Assembly (NCBI GenBank): GCA_001917135.1 | Contig: MNTT01000009.1 | Location: forward strand, 1-56,602 | DNA from: Acetobacter sp. 46_36 | GTDB lineage: Bacteria > Pseudomonadota > Alphaproteobacteria > RF32 > CAG-239 | Direction of reading: 5' to 3' | DNA length: 56,602 nt | The notes under the pieces: model-generated | Told to the model about the DNA's origin: nothing | Database searches by the model: none | What the model saw: only the letters and a program-made list of their open reading frames with translations | In this document: piece after piece, positions 43,037 to 51,304 of the stretch | Position numbering within the stretch: position 1 is the first letter of the stretch | How the letters are laid out: every line of letters starts with the position of its first letter | Program-made: the position numbers and the translations under genes

Positions 43037-44841
43037 AGCGTAAATTCCGAAATATTTATGCTTTGGCCTAAAGCAGAGCGGAAATTGTTATTTATGAATT
43101 CGAAAGCCAGTTTCGGTGTTTCCATTCCGGCGGCGGGAATGCGCACGGTTATCGTTTTGTCGCCGGGCTCTTTGCGGAGTTTGATTTCCTGCAAGATTTT
43201 GCCGTTAAGTTTTACTGTCAGCATAGGCTTGTATGACAACATAGCGGAAAATGTCATTTTCAGTTCCAAATCCTGCCGGGGGCGTTTATCCAGTTTGATG
43301 TAGAGGCTGCCTGTCCAGATGTCGCCGAGCAGCTCTTCGGCAAAGCCGGTATAAGAGGAAATGTCTTTGTTCAGCAGTCTGGTTCCCAAGCGATAAGGGA
43401 CAAATTTTTGCGGCGGCAGAATGCTGAACTTGTCGTAGACTTTGGATTTTTGCCGGATGGCGGTTTCCAACTTGGCTTCCGGCAGGCTTATCAGAGACGG
43501 AACGTCTGAAAACAGCGACCGGCCGAGGCCGAAAGCGTGTTCGGGGAGTTTGATGCCGAGAAGTTCCAGATATGTCGGCGCGAGGTCGAGCGCAGTAAAT
43601 TCCTTGCGAGGGTTATAAGACATATTGTCCGGCAGATTTAGAAAGACGTTATAGATGCCGCGGCGGTATTTTTTGCGCTGCTGGGTTGGGAGGGCTTTAA
43701 ACATCGGATGGTCGCCGACGATGGCGACAGTCGTGTTTTGCCAATACGGCGTTTTTTTGAATTCCGTAAGGAAGGAGGCAATGTTATTGTCGGTGCAAAG
43801 GATATTGTCGCGGATATCGCCGAAGATTTTCGGGCAGTTATAGGGAAGGACGGTTCCCGGGGCGTGCGTGTCGACGGTAAAAACCGTCATCAGGAACGGC
43901 TCGCGGACTTTGTTGTCGGTAAACAGGCCGGAGATGTAATCCATAAGCAGACGGTCGCTCAGCCCGTTGTATGAACTTTTGTTTTTTTCTATTTCCGCCG
44001 GGCTCATTCCGGCAGTCAGCACGGTACGGTCAATAATATTGCTGTAGGAGTGCATTTTGTAGAAAATATCGGTATAGGCAAAACTGTGGTCGGCGCTCTT
44101 GGCAAACCAGGTTTCATAATCGTTGTCGGCAAGAATGTCGGACAGGCAGCGGATATTTTTCAAATGATTGTTTATGCTTTCCATTGTCGGTACCGGCGAG
44201 CGGTACGGAATGCCGCAATGTCCGGCGACAAGGGCGGCTTTGGTGTAGTTGGTGCCATAGAGAAAACTGTAGCCGTCGAACCGGGGATTGCGTTTCGCAA
44301 TTTCAGAGAGCTGCGGCAGGAGGTTTCTGCCATACAGAGAGGCGTCGGCAAAATTGTTTTCCACGCTTTCCAGATACAAAAGGAGAAGATTGCGCTTTTG
44401 TGCCGGAAAGTCAGCGGCGGTTATGACGGGCGCTTTGTAATATTTTTCGTAAAGGGTGCCGGTCGTGTTTTGATAATAGTAATAGGGGATAATGCGTATC
44501 TGCCAGACGACGACGGCAGCGCAGACTGCCGAGGCAAGGAGCAGCCTGCGGTTGCTGCATACGGCGAGAAGAAAGAGGTAAAGTATGGCTGCGGCGGCAA
44601 TGTAGTATTTTAATTCGGGGCTGAAAGCGAAAATATCCATATCCTGCGGGCGGATGTTCAGATTGCCGATAATCTGCTCGAATTCAAGATTTTCCCAAGT
44701 GTTTTGTGCCCAAACGGAGGCCATTGCCGCAGCCAGTGTCAGCAGGAGGGCAATGGCGCACAAGGCTGTTTTCAGCAGCTGCCACAGAGCGGCAAGGCGC
44801 GATGATGTCTTTTTTTGGGGGAAGAGGACGCTTTCAGTCAT
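43015..44841 (-). CDS. OpgB/MdoB-like phosphoglycerol transferase (sulfatase fold)
   Basis: This is a 608-residue protein. Five or so transmembrane helices lie in the first 130 residues, then a large periplasmic domain of the alkaline phosphatase/sulfatase superfamily. NLLLLYLESVE near residue 150 supplies the metal-binding Glu, and TKAALVAGHCGIPYR supplies the nucleophile region with Thr. TVDTHAPGT and AIVGDHPMFKALP provide further metal ligands. Relatives such as OpgB and LtaS transfer phosphoglycerol to glucans or teichoic acids; the acceptor here is not known. A C-terminal beta-rich extension of about 120 residues follows the catalytic domain. It is followed by the UDG gene upstream (2 bp) on the same strand, and its 3' end is duplicated. 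Confidence 0.8.
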   Translation of the reverse strand: MTESVLFPQKKTSSRLAALWQLLKTALCAIALLLTLAAAMASVWAQNTWENLEFEQIIGNLNIRPQDMDIFAFSPELKYYIAAAAILYLFLLAVCSNRRLLLASAVCAAVVVWQIRIIPYYYYQNTTGTLYEKYYKAPVITAADFPAQKRNLLLLYLESVENNFADASLYGRNLLPQLSEIAKRNPRFDGYSFLYGTNYTKAALVAGHCGIPYRSPVPTMESINNHLKNIRCLSDILADNDYETWFAKSADHSFAYTDIFYKMHSYSNIIDRTVLTAGMSPAEIEKNKSSYNGLSDRLLMDYISGLFTDNKVREPFLMTVFTVDTHAPGTVLPYNCPKIFGDIRDNILCTDNNIASFLTEFKKTPYWQNTTVAIVGDHPMFKALPTQQRKKYRRGIYNVFLNLPDNMSYNPRKEFTALDLAPTYLELLGIKLPEHAFGLGRSLFSDVPSLISLPEAKLETAIRQKSKVYDKFSILPPQKFVPYRLGTRLLNKDISSYTGFAEELLGDIWTGSLYIKLDKRPRQDLELKMTFSAMLSYKPMLTVKLNGKILQEIKLRKEPGDKTITVRIPAAGMETPKLAFEFINNNFRSALGQSINISEFTLKPLPEK

Positions 44842-44843
44842 TT

Positions 44844-45602
44844 TTAAATGAGCCCTTTAATTTTTTTGATTATTTCTTCAAACATAGCGTAAGTCAGAAC
44901 GCCGGTATTCATATTGTAGCGTGAGGTGTGATAGCTGTCGATAAGCGTCAGAGAGCGGGAATACGGCGCAACGGGAGAGAGAGGCTGCGGGGCGAGGCCG
45001 GAAGAGGAAAAGCACGGGGCGGCCGCGGCAGGGGAACCGGCAGCAGAAGAAAAGCAAAGCGCGGCGGAGGAAGGAGTGTCGGACGGCAGCGGATATACGG
45101 CGCCGTGGGAAAATTTGGCAAACGACTGTTTCAGTCCCAGCGCCTGAAGGACGTTTTTGTGCGAGATAGTGCCGAGGCATAGGATAACCTTTAAATTCGG
45201 CATGGCGGCGATTTCCGCAGCCAGGAACTGCCGGCAGTTTTTTTCTTCGGCGGTGGTCGGCTTGTTTTCCGGCGGCACGCAGCGTACCGCATTGGTGATG
45301 CGGACGTTGACGAGTTCGTAGCCGTCGTCTTTGCGCTTTTGGTAATTGCCGCGTGCAAGACCGTATGTCTTGAGAACCGGATAAAGGACATCGCCGGCAT
45401 AGTCGTTGGTAAACGGGCGGTTGGTCTGGTTTGCGCCGTTTAATCCCGGGGCAAGGCCGACGATGAGAATTTCAGCATCCAGGCTGCCGAACGGTTCGAC
45501 GGGGGCGTTATGGTAGGAGGGGAATTTCAGGCGGTTGGCTTCCCTGAAAGAGCATAACCTTTCGCACAGGCGGCAGTCTTTTGCCGGCGGGGTAAAGTCC
45601 AT
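44844..45602 (-). CDS. Uracil-DNA glycosylase, family 5 (UDGb)
   Basis: This 252-residue enzyme removes uracil (and hypoxanthine in this family) from DNA in the cytosol. Motif 1 is LAPGLNGANQTNRPFTND, close to the UDGb consensus; motif 2 is SYHTSRYNMNTG near residue 222. Four cysteines for a 4Fe-4S cluster are placed as CRLCER near residue 10, VRCVPP and EEKNCRQF. Residues about 170-205 are an Ala/Ser/Pro-rich insertion (AALCFSSAAG, PQPLSP) not expected in the fold, one of several such expansions in this window. The stop is 2 bp before the OpgB-like start, so the two are co-transcribed. Confidence 0.88.
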   Translation of the reverse strand: MDFTPPAKDCRLCERLCSFREANRLKFPSYHNAPVEPFGSLDAEILIVGLAPGLNGANQTNRPFTNDYAGDVLYPVLKTYGLARGNYQKRKDDGYELVNVRITNAVRCVPPENKPTTAEEKNCRQFLAAEIAAMPNLKVILCLGTISHKNVLQALGLKQSFAKFSHGAVYPLPSDTPSSAALCFSSAAGSPAAAAPCFSSSGLAPQPLSPVAPYSRSLTLIDSYHTSRYNMNTGVLTYAMFEEIIKKIKGLI

Positions 45603-45753
45603 TTTTTTATCCTTTGACGTACGTTAGACATTGAAACGCATTTTGGCAAACGCCGCGTTTCTGCTTTTATTTTAATCAGCCACCGTAAATAAAACGTAAA
45701 AAATTTGCCGCTCCCATTTAAAAGATAAATTTAGCGCATATATAGCTAGCGAG

Positions 45754-45778
45754 AAGTATTATAGAGCATATAATACTT
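45754..45778. promoter_or_regulatory. Perfect 10-bp palindrome before the outer-membrane protein gene
   Basis: AAGTATTATA (45754-45763) and TATAATACTT (45769-45778) are exact reverse complements around GAGCA. The right arm contains TATAAT, so it may be an operator over the -10 element, or, if transcription starts upstream, a stem in the 5' leader that stabilises the message as in ompA. It ends 41 bp before the ATG. Confidence 0.6.
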
Positions 45779-45819
45779 TAGGACTAAAGTTAATTTTAGT
45801 TTGTAATGGAGTTTAAAAT

Positions 45820-46383
45820 ATGAAGAAAATTTGTTTATTAGCTGCAGCCGCATCCGTATTTGCAATGAATGCACAGGCGGCTGACTGGAGTATGGGCAAC
45901 AGATATTTCAGACCTTATATCGGTGCCGATTACGTCTATTCATATGCAAAACACGGCGGTATGGCTTCCGACGCCAAGAGAGACTATAATTCCTGGATGG
46001 TCAACGTCGGTACGGATATTGCCGAATATACCAGCATTGAAGCGTTCTTCCAGCAGGCTCCGCAGCGCAAGACCCACCGGGCTGCCGAAGAACTCAAATC
46101 CGAATTTTATGCTTACGGTCTGGACCTGTACGGCCGTATGCCGATTGCCTGCTCCGGATTTAACGCGCTGGCATCGCTCGGCCTGGCAAATTATGAAACA
46201 AAATATAAATTTAACGGCGGAAGCCAGAGCAAACAGCGTATCGGCTATCGTGCCGGCGTCGGCTTCTCCTACGACTTTACCAACAATGTTTCTTTCCGCC
46301 TGATGGGCCGTTACAGCTATGTCGGAATGGCCAACCTGGACAACCTGATGGAAGTTACTGCCGGTCTGCGCTATACTTTCTAA
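45820..46383 (+). CDS. Outer-membrane beta-barrel protein
   Basis: This 187-residue protein has a signal peptide (MKKICLLAAAASVFAMNAQA) cleaved after AQA, leaving about 168 residues of alternating-hydrophobicity strands. It ends VTAGLRYTF with the C-terminal Phe that BAM recognises. The size fits an eight-stranded barrel like OmpA/OmpX or the porin_OmpL family. ATGGAG lies 9 nt before the start and a strong palindrome sits just upstream. The gene is probably highly expressed, as its codons favour GGC/CGC with few rare ones. It is the first gene after the DNA-repair block and stands alone. Confidence 0.85.
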   Translation: MKKICLLAAAASVFAMNAQAADWSMGNRYFRPYIGADYVYSYAKHGGMASDAKRDYNSWMVNVGTDIAEYTSIEAFFQQAPQRKTHRAAEELKSEFYAYGLDLYGRMPIACSGFNALASLGLANYETKYKFNGGSQSKQRIGYRAGVGFSYDFTNNVSFRLMGRYSYVGMANLDNLMEVTAGLRYTF

Positions 46384-46753
46384 GGAAAATTTTTCAGGAG
46401 AAAAACTTTGAACTGACCTGCGGATGGCATTTTTTCGGCTCGACGCCCGTTCAGGAAGCGCCGGTACCGGGAAAAGGCATCCGCAAGTCTTTTCCCGGCA
46501 AAAGGGATATTTGTCTGGGAAAGACGGCAAAACCGCAGTATCAGGAGAGAAGCGCGGCTTCAGATATTGAGGATGTTGTGTCAGATGCTGAAACCGCTGT
46601 ATCAGATGTTGGGGCTGGCATATCAGATATTGAAGGCGCCGTACCGGGCGTTAAATCCGCTTGACGCGGTTTTTTGTTTTAAAAACTTGCCAAATTAAAA
46701 ATTAGGTATATAAAAGCTTTAGTTTTGTAAAACGGGCTAATGATTTGATAACA
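46384..46753. other. Intergenic region with a partial inverted repeat and 21-bp tandem repeats
   Basis: No real gene is seen. Near 46421-46490 a CTGCGGATG / CATCCGCAAG inverted pair brackets T-rich GCATTTTTTCGG, a possible terminator for the barrel gene. The 46560-46643 block is tandem repeats. Short open frames through it, including one giving SDIEDVV-like units, have no plausible ribosome-binding site. Confidence 0.4.
46560..46643. repeat. Four tandem 21-bp units
   Basis: TCAGAT-x15 units start at 46560, 46581, 46602 and 46623 (for example TCAGATATTGAGGATGTTGTG split after 20 bases). The first 10 bases are near identical and the rest vary. A 21-bp period equals seven codons and about two helical turns. 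Confidence 0.88.
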
Positions 46754-47986
46754 ATGAAAAGAAAGCTATATCCGACGGAGAAGAGCATATTGCGCGGCAG
46801 CCGGGCGGCGAGGTCTTGTGCCGGGGGTGCGAAGGCGTGCATTCGGAAAACTCGGCGGTTTGGCCGGCGTGCGGCGGTGTTTGTAACGGCCGCTGCCGCG
46901 TGTTTTGCTGCGGCGTTTTGCTGCCGGACGGCTGCCGCAGACATAACGCTGGCGGTTATTGCCCCGAAAGCGGGAGAATATGCGCAGTCGGGAAAGGAAC
47001 TGTTTGACGGGGCGCGGCTGGCGGTCAGGGAGATTAACGATAACGGCGGACTTAACGGCGAAAAGCTGGATATGCTGACAATTGACGACCGTTGCGACGA
47101 CAGACTGGCGATATCGACGGCGGAAATGCTTACCCTGCTTAAATCGAAAAAAGTCGGGCTGGTGGTCGGCCCTTACTGCTCTAACCGTTTTGACGAGATT
47201 GCAGGCATTTACGAGCGGGCGAAAATATTCCAGATTGTGCCGACGACAGTGGCGTATAATGCCGGAAGCGCCGGCAAAAAAGGGCAGATACTGCTTTTGG
47301 GAACCAAAGCGCAGATGAGCGGCGACTTTTTTCAGTTTTACAATCGTAATTTTGCCGGGCTTAAAGTCGGGTTTGTCTATAACGACAAGCCCGAAGACGG
47401 CTATTCCGAAGTGGCAAAAGCCTTGTATGACGAATTCCGGCGTTTCGGCAAGGGGGAATTGCTGAAGTTTTATGCCTTGAACCGCGAGCAGGGCGGCATG
47501 TATGATCTGGCGCGGACGATGGAAAAAGACGGGATAAACGTGGCGTTTGTTTTGGGCGAAAACGATGAAACGGTTAATTTTATCCGCGCGGCCAAGGATG
47601 TGCAGCGCAGCATTATCCTGTTTACGAGCAAAAATATGGTTTCTCCCGACAGCCTGAAACGCCTGGGCAAAGATGCGGAAGGGCTTTATGTCATGACGCT
47701 GCCGGGATTGAAAGACAGCCTGATGTTTACTGAGAATCTGGTTAACCTGCGCCTGTTGGGAATAGAACCGGAAGGTTTGGAAGTTTACAGCTATGTGGCC
47801 GTCAAGCTTTGGGGGGATTTGGTGCGGCAGGTCAACGGCTTTGCGTACGAAAAACTGGCCAAGGCAGCGAACAGCGCGGCTCTCAGGGAAAAGTGGAGCG
47901 AATTTCTGATGCACAGCGGCAGCATCGAATCGTCGAAATATATTATTGAGATGTATCAGAACGGCGAATTCAGGCAGGTCTATTAA
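46754..47986 (+). CDS. Periplasmic type 1 binding protein (Leu/Ile/Val-like)
   Basis: This is a 410-residue protein. The ATG at 46754 is used; an in-frame TTG at 46745 is possible. The N-terminus has a long twin-basic region (RKTRRFGRRAAVF) before a hydrophobic signal core that ends CCRTAAA near residue 60. The mature domain is the type 1 periplasmic fold: ITLAVIAPKAGEYAQSGKEL, GARLAVREINDNGGLNG, LVVGPYCSNRF, LKVGFVYNDKPEDGYSE and IILFTSKNMVSPDSL. Such proteins feed ABC importers or act as sensors; no permease or ATPase gene is nearby. The elongated basic leader is odd and might alter export. Confidence 0.8.
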   Translation: MKRKLYPTEKSILRGSRAARSCAGGAKACIRKTRRFGRRAAVFVTAAAACFAAAFCCRTAAADITLAVIAPKAGEYAQSGKELFDGARLAVREINDNGGLNGEKLDMLTIDDRCDDRLAISTAEMLTLLKSKKVGLVVGPYCSNRFDEIAGIYERAKIFQIVPTTVAYNAGSAGKKGQILLLGTKAQMSGDFFQFYNRNFAGLKVGFVYNDKPEDGYSEVAKALYDEFRRFGKGELLKFYALNREQGGMYDLARTMEKDGINVAFVLGENDETVNFIRAAKDVQRSIILFTSKNMVSPDSLKRLGKDAEGLYVMTLPGLKDSLMFTENLVNLRLLGIEPEGLEVYSYVAVKLWGDLVRQVNGFAYEKLAKAANSAALREKWSEFLMHSGSIESSKYIIEMYQNGEFRQVY

Positions 47987-48035
47987 TGCGGCGGGCGTTT
48001 GCAAGCGTATCCGGTGAGTGTCAGAACGGCGAATT
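47956..48035. repeat. 15-bp repeat of the binding-protein gene tail
   Basis: TCAGAACGGCGAATT occurs at 47956-47970 inside the gene and at 48021-48035 after its stop. The copies are 65 bp apart and otherwise unlike, so this is a short near-tail duplication or chance. Confidence 0.5.
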
Positions 48036-48118
48036 TTTTTAACAGCAGCTTATTTTGTCTGGCTTTTAAAAGTTTTGAATTGTAATTTTTGAAAGGGCTG
48101 TCGGATTTTCTTTGATTA

Positions 48119-48148
48119 TATTAAAATGTATCCTATTAAAATGTATCC
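48119..48148. repeat. 15-bp tandem duplication across a stop codon
   Basis: TATTAAAATGTATCC is present twice in direct contact (48119-48133 and 48134-48148). The minus-strand gene's stop (48136-48138) falls in the second, so the last residues SDTF and the stop have been copied. A third, diverged copy lies inside the gene near 48156-48172. Confidence 0.9.
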
Positions 48149-48825
48149 GAATATTCTGCCGAGAATGTATCCGAAGTGTTGAAAGGCAGTAACATTCCGC
48201 CAAAAGAGTAGAAAATTACGTATGTCAGGAAGAAAAAGACCGTGTAACTTAAAATATTGGCGCGTAATATTCCTTTAGAAATGACTTCACGGCTGTATGT
48301 GTTTTGCAGATATTTTTGGGCAATGAAACGTTCGATAAAGTATGAGAAAATGCAAAAGAAAACATTATAAAGCACAAGGAAGAAGATAAGGCCAAACATA
48401 GCAATTAACGGACTTAAGGGGAAAAGATATTCCATTATCCCATATAAGGGGCCGAAAAAATATAATTGTTCTGCCGAGCAGGAAACCGATGCATTCCATA
48501 AAAATAAGAATATTCCGCCTAAAATAGTTGAAATAAGGTTTGCAACAGAAACCACCTCAATTATTTTGAAGGAATTTGTTTTCTTAAAATATCTTTTTTT
48601 TAAGAACAAGGCTTCACAGAATATAATCAGCACTAAACAGATGAATGGAATTATGTAACTTTCTATGCGGTTACCGCCCGGCACTCCAATTCCTGAAGTG
48701 ACGGTTACAGCCTGGATTGTATTTGCCCAAAAGGGGAATGCAAAAGCCAAAGCAGGGGATAAAAAAATTGATAGAGAAATCAGGCTTAATTTGATATATT
48801 TTTTTATCATAAACAGTTTCCTCAT
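48136..48825 (-). CDS. Polytopic inner-membrane protein, unknown
   Basis: This 229-residue protein has about six hydrophobic segments (near 12-30, 55-75, 90-112, 120-142, 145-165 and 192-212) with basic loops KKRYFKK and ERFIAQKYLQ. It may begin with a signal-like helix ending ALAFAF. The tail SDTFSAEYSDTF repeats SDTF because of the 15-bp duplication. Its upstream 5' side contains a plausible start at 48825, with ATGs at 48810 as alternative. Codons are more AT-rich than neighbours, suggesting acquisition or relaxed selection. No family is recognised. Confidence 0.65.
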   Translation of the reverse strand: MRKLFMIKKYIKLSLISLSIFLSPALAFAFPFWANTIQAVTVTSGIGVPGGNRIESYIIPFICLVLIIFCEALFLKKRYFKKTNSFKIIEVVSVANLISTILGGIFLFLWNASVSCSAEQLYFFGPLYGIMEYLFPLSPLIAMFGLIFFLVLYNVFFCIFSYFIERFIAQKYLQNTYSREVISKGILRANILSYTVFFFLTYVIFYSFGGMLLPFNTSDTFSAEYSDTF

Positions 48826-48957
48826 CTGGCAGGTACAGCATATATGATAATTTATCCTGTAAAGGTAAATAATTGTTTTTCGGAATCTTTATTTTCCTGT
48901 CCGAATCTTTAAAATTTCAATATTTATCAGTCTGATGGCAAGGTTCTGCTGATACGG

Positions 48958-49010
48958 CGGCACGGAATATCAGCGTCGGCACGGAATACCGGCGAAGGCA
49001 CGGAGTTGTG
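48958..49010. repeat. 19-bp tandem repeat, two full copies plus a partial
   Basis: CGGCACGGAATATCAGCGT (48958-48976) and CGGCACGGAATACCGGCGA (48977-48995) are followed by a shorter GGCACGGAG copy. They lie in the gap before ssb. Confidence 0.85.
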
Positions 49011-49105
49011 GAAAAAGCTGTTAATCGGCGGGAAAAACATTTGAACTCTAAATTTGCGGCGGTATAGTAACCGCAGTTAATTTATTTTGTAAAGGTAATA
49101 AAACA

Positions 49106-49573
49106 ATGGCAGGAAGCATCAATAAAGTAATTTTGGTCGGCAATCTCGGACAGGACCCGCGGGTCAGCAATACCCAGAGCGGCGCGAAAGTCGTTTCTTT
49201 CAGCCTGGCGACGACAGATACATGGCGTGACAAGGTCAGCGGCGAGCGCAAGGACCGTACGGAATGGCACCGCATCGTCATTTTCAGCACCGGGCTGGCC
49301 GATACGGCGGAAAGATATCTGCGTAAAGGTTCCAAGGTTTATCTGGAAGGTTCGCTGCAGACCCGTGAGTGGGACGACCAAAACGGACAGAAACGTTATA
49401 CGACGGAAGTTGTGCTGCAAAACTTCAACAGCACGCTGGTTATGCTTGACGGCCGCGGCGGCGACGGTGCTCCGGCCGGTGCGGGCGATATTTACGACTC
49501 TTCGGCGGCTTCGGGATGGGACAATACGCCTGCTGCCGGAACTGACGTAGTTGACGACGACGTTCCGTTTTAA
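49106..49573 (+). CDS. ssb: Single-stranded DNA-binding protein
   Basis: This 155-residue protein has the OB-fold SSB pattern: INKVILVGNLGQDPRV, then TDTWRDKVSGERKDRTEWHRIV and YLRKGSKVYLEGSLQTREW. The acidic tail ends VDDDVPF, the peptide that recruits repair and replication partners such as RecO, PriA and exonuclease I. AAAGGTAATAAAACA gives a good ribosome-binding site. It is monocistronic. Because recO in this window is broken, one of its partners may be absent here. Confidence 0.95.
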   Translation: MAGSINKVILVGNLGQDPRVSNTQSGAKVVSFSLATTDTWRDKVSGERKDRTEWHRIVIFSTGLADTAERYLRKGSKVYLEGSLQTREWDDQNGQKRYTTEVVLQNFNSTLVMLDGRGGDGAPAGAGDIYDSSAASGWDNTPAAGTDVVDDDVPF

Positions 49574-49576
49574 TCG

Positions 49577-49612
49577 CGACATTTTGTCTGACTGCGGCAT
49601 TTTGTCTGACTG
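49577..49612. repeat. 18-bp tandem duplication after the ssb stop
   Basis: CGACATTTTGTCTGACTG (49577-49594) and CGGCATTTTGTCTGACTG (49595-49612) differ by one base and start 3 bp after the ssb TAA. Confidence 0.85.
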
Positions 49613-49824
49613 CAATCTGATTGCAGCGGGAGGCCTGTTTTCCGGTCTGGCATGGGCCGGTAGAAGAACAGGGCAGGTTAGGAACAAAGCGTATTTCAGC
49701 GGCGGCATCGGAAGGTGCCGCTTTTTTATGTGTGTGGAAAGATGAGAAAAAGATGTACGGAGGAAAAGCGCGAAACTGTACAAAGAGGGGAGAAGGCGGG
49801 GAGAAAGTCCGACAGGAAAGCAGC

Positions 49825-50955
49825 TTAACGGGAATTGCCGCGGCGGGCTTTTTGAATACCGGTTTCTTTGGTAATAAAATCATAACGGTTATTTTGGGCA
49901 CGGGCGATGATGCGCGAAAAACGCGGTTCTTTGAAAATGTCGGGAAGTTCGGTCAGGGTTTCCTGATTTTTTTTGCTGTGCTCTGCCAACCAGTTGACGA
50001 CTTCGTGAAACGCCTGACTTAACTGGTCTCCCTGTTTGGTGCGGTAGTCGTCGTCTTTGTCGGAATAGCTGTCAAACGTGTGTTCAATGCCGTCAAAATC
50101 TTCATCTTTCTGCACCTCTACCGGATACATGTTGTTGACGGCAAATACCGTCTCATTGCCAGTGGGGCGGAAAAGGGAAAAGTTCATTGTAAACGGGCGG
50201 TCTCCCGCGGTGCGGGCGGCTTGGTTGCCATTGATGCCGGCCATAAAACGTTCATGTTCGCGCTTGCGCTGCAGGATATATTCGCTCTGCGGCGTGCGGA
50301 CGCTGGTTACCTTTTCATCGGCAAAAGAGGCAAATTTAAATGTGGTGGTTTGGGTTATGCCATAAGGAATGACGGGAGCAACGTCTACATTGTGCACCTG
50401 CTTTAAGAGGTAATTCCGCACTTTTTCGGAATGGCCGAGGCTTTTCAGGTCTTCGACGAGCAGGCGTTCAAGCTGGAATGATACGGTGCTGCCCTGGCAG
50501 TGGTTGACGAACGTTATCATATTCAGGCGCTGTGCCGTTTGTGCTATGGAAAGGCGGGAACCGTCTGCTGCGCGCAGGCGGGGAGCGAGCGTTTGTGCAT
50601 ACAGTTCACGGATATATTGCGGAATATAACCGTTGTCTTCGTCCCTTCCGCGCAGCAGGGGCGAGTTCGGGGTGCCCTGGCCGAAATGGTTTAACATCGC
50701 TTCGCGGTCGGCTACAGATATCCTGCCGGCCAGTTCGTATTCTACGGAATATATCGGCATCCGCTTGTCTTTGAGGATTTCTTCAATCATTTTGGCGAAG
50801 CCGTTGGCTTTTTTGGAGTTGTCGGCGTCAGACCCGGGCAGGGCGACGATACATGGTTCATCGGGCGGGATTTGTGCCATGTATTCCCAGCCGAACGGGT
50901 GCGCTTTGCTTTTTTTTACGCGTTTTCCCAGCCTGATGTGCGAGTTGTCAGCCAT
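49825..50955 (-). CDS. Unknown protein, possible alpha/beta-hydrolase relative
   Basis: This 376-residue protein has no signal peptide. CIVALPGSDADNSKK near residue 35 resembles the oxyanion-loop strand of alpha/beta hydrolases. MITFVNHCQGSTVSFQLERLL near 168-186 resembles a nucleophile elbow, with Cys in the nucleophile position (x-H-C-Q-G) instead of Ser. Later VNNMYPVEV and HEVVNWLAEH could supply acid and His, but no full triad is proven. The C-terminus is helical and charged. The fold call is an inference from two motifs. Upstream, after a 28-bp tandem repeat, lies tRNA-Arg on the same strand. Confidence 0.5.
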   Translation of the reverse strand: MADNSHIRLGKRVKKSKAHPFGWEYMAQIPPDEPCIVALPGSDADNSKKANGFAKMIEEILKDKRMPIYSVEYELAGRISVADREAMLNHFGQGTPNSPLLRGRDEDNGYIPQYIRELYAQTLAPRLRAADGSRLSIAQTAQRLNMITFVNHCQGSTVSFQLERLLVEDLKSLGHSEKVRNYLLKQVHNVDVAPVIPYGITQTTTFKFASFADEKVTSVRTPQSEYILQRKREHERFMAGINGNQAARTAGDRPFTMNFSLFRPTGNETVFAVNNMYPVEVQKDEDFDGIEHTFDSYSDKDDDYRTKQGDQLSQAFHEVVNWLAEHSKKNQETLTELPDIFKEPRFSRIIARAQNNRYDFITKETGIQKARRGNSR

Positions 50956-51036
50956 TGTTGCCTCCTTTCTGACAATATATCAGAATCCGGAAGCATTTGC
51001 AAGGGAAAAATGGCGCATTTCCGGCAAAAACAGGGC

Positions 51037-51176
51037 AAAAGCAGAGATAAGGGCACAACAGAGTAAAAGCGGGGATAAGGGCATAACAGAGTAAAAGCGG
51101 AGATAAGGGCACAACAGAGTAAAGCGGAGATAAGGGCATAACCGGGCGAAAACGGAGATAAGGGCAGAAACAGGGC
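51037..51176. repeat. Five tandem 28-bp units (not CRISPR)
   Basis: Units of about AAAAGCGGAGATAAGGGCAC plus AACAGAGT start at 51037, 51065, 51093, 51121 and 51149 with one to six changes each. A partial copy follows from 51177. They are contiguous without spacers and not a multiple of three. They lie between tRNA-Arg and the start of the hydrolase-like gene. Confidence 0.92.
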
Positions 51177-51304
51177 AAAAGCGGGGATGAGATCCCAAAA
51201 GGAGCAAAACCGGTGATGTGGGGCGGGAAAGGAAAAATAAGCAGTGTGCGGAAGGGAGCGGAAAAGCAAAAAAGGCACCGGAAACGATGCCTTTAAGAAA
51301 GTTA

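Noticed and set aside
42571..43043. Several overlapping frames rich in Pro/His/Arg or Gly/Arg in the 44/48-bp repeat
   Set aside because: Frames shift between units, there is no start signal, and the composition follows the repeat.
46424..46573. 49-codon frame starting MAFFRLDARSG after the barrel gene
   Set aside because: There is no ribosome-binding site, it lies over a partial inverted repeat, and it looks like a chance frame.
49741..50022. Plus-strand frames overlapping the end of the hydrolase-like gene
   Set aside because: They are shadows of the minus-strand coding region with no start signal.
51037..51176. CRISPR array
   Set aside because: Repeats are contiguous with no spacers, no cas gene is in the window, and units vary internally.
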